A stretch of DNA of 29,752 bases. It comes from Bacillota bacterium. Lineage in GTDB: Bacteria; Bacillota; Clostridia; Oscillospirales; Acutalibacteraceae. Made by a program: the position numbers and the translations under genes. Position 1 is the stretch's first letter, and every line of letters starts with the position of its first letter. Under the pieces are notes generated by a model. It ran no database searches. It was not told the DNA's origin and saw only the letters and a program-made list of their open reading frames with translations. The stretch covers positions 1 to 29,752 of the forward strand of contig JAEWRF010000182.1 of assembly GCA_023460155.1 (NCBI GenBank), given 5' to 3'. Positions 29,636 to 29,752 of this stretch are shown here, one piece after another.

Positions 29636-29752
29636 TCAGACCACGCTGAACAGCAGTTCGCCGTAGGTCGGATACGGCCAGTACTTGGAACCAACCAGTG
29701 CTTCAATCGCATCGGCGGTCTTGCGGGTTTCTTCCATCAGAGCGAACACCGT
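29636..29752 (-). CDS. glnN: Glutamine synthetase type III, C-terminal fragment
   Basis: Only the last 38 codons are in the window; the gene continues past the right edge. The peptide contains a helix (EETRKTADAIEALVG) followed by KYWPYPTYGELLFSVV and the stop. The W-P-Y/F-P-T-Y-x-x-L-L-F ending is typical of the large hexameric type III glutamine synthetases (GlnN) of Bacteroidetes, cyanobacteria and many clostridia, which make glutamine from glutamate, ammonia and ATP. The assignment rests on this short tail, so it is probable rather than proven. Confidence 0.8.
   Translation of the reverse strand, partial: TVFALMEETRKTADAIEALVGSKYWPYPTYGELLFSVV

Overview
The window is a chromosomal segment of a Gram-positive anaerobe, most likely a clostridium of the Oscillospiraceae/Ruminococcaceae type. 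This is inferred from gene content: a type III glutamine synthetase tail, a K+-independent H+-pyrophosphatase, flavodiiron protein with rubredoxin, two-iron superoxide reductase, a YtvI-like membrane protein, a DUF6514 protein and a class A RNase P RNA. It also fits the strong Shine-Dalgarno sequences, TTG/GTG starts and sigma-A type promoters. There are no rRNA or tRNA genes, insertion sequences or CRISPR arrays; the segment reads as housekeeping and accessory chromosome.

Layout. 1-2.4 kb: the end of a 2-oxoacid dehydrogenase E2 gene, a DUF2935 protein, and a convergent membrane diguanylate cyclase. 2.7-5.2 kb: hppA. 5.4-6.5 kb: a nitroreductase-like flavoprotein and desulfoferrodoxin. 6.5-8.5 kb: a lipoprotein, then an ImmA/IrrE protease and XRE repressor pair facing a two-gene operon ending in a sigma region 4-like protein; near-identical 13-bp palindromes lie at the repressor promoter and in the leader of the facing operon. 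8.6-11.6 kb: MATE exporter, an anchored low-complexity protein, and an amidase-like protein. 11.7-17.1 kb: envelope genes, namely a flippase-like membrane protein, a GntR(YtrA)-ABC-permease operon with a clear operator, and a membrane-anchored C39 peptidase bracketed by twin hairpins. 17.1-18.5 kb: rubredoxin-flavodiiron operon for O2/NO removal. 18.6-23.7 kb: DUF6514, PAP2 phosphatase, Ca2+-type P-ATPase, AI-2E/YtvI-type protein and a small XRE regulator. 24.3-26.2 kb: nicotinate phosphoribosyltransferase and rnpB. 26.2-29.4 kb: a MarR-alpha/beta hydrolase operon and a TetR/SDR divergent pair, each with repeated operator-like sequences. The window ends in the 3' end of glnN on the minus strand.

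Themes are oxygen and redox defence (superoxide reductase, flavodiiron protein, rubredoxin, nitroreductase), ion and energy handling (pyrophosphatase, Ca2+ ATPase), envelope maintenance and drug response, and many compact local regulators whose operators can be read directly. The most unusual feature is the XRE/ImmA - sigma-like cassette with paired operators. Several genes have far-upstream ATG or GTG codons lying inside their own promoters, so TTG starts are proposed instead. All functions are read from sequence features and family knowledge; no database search was possible.
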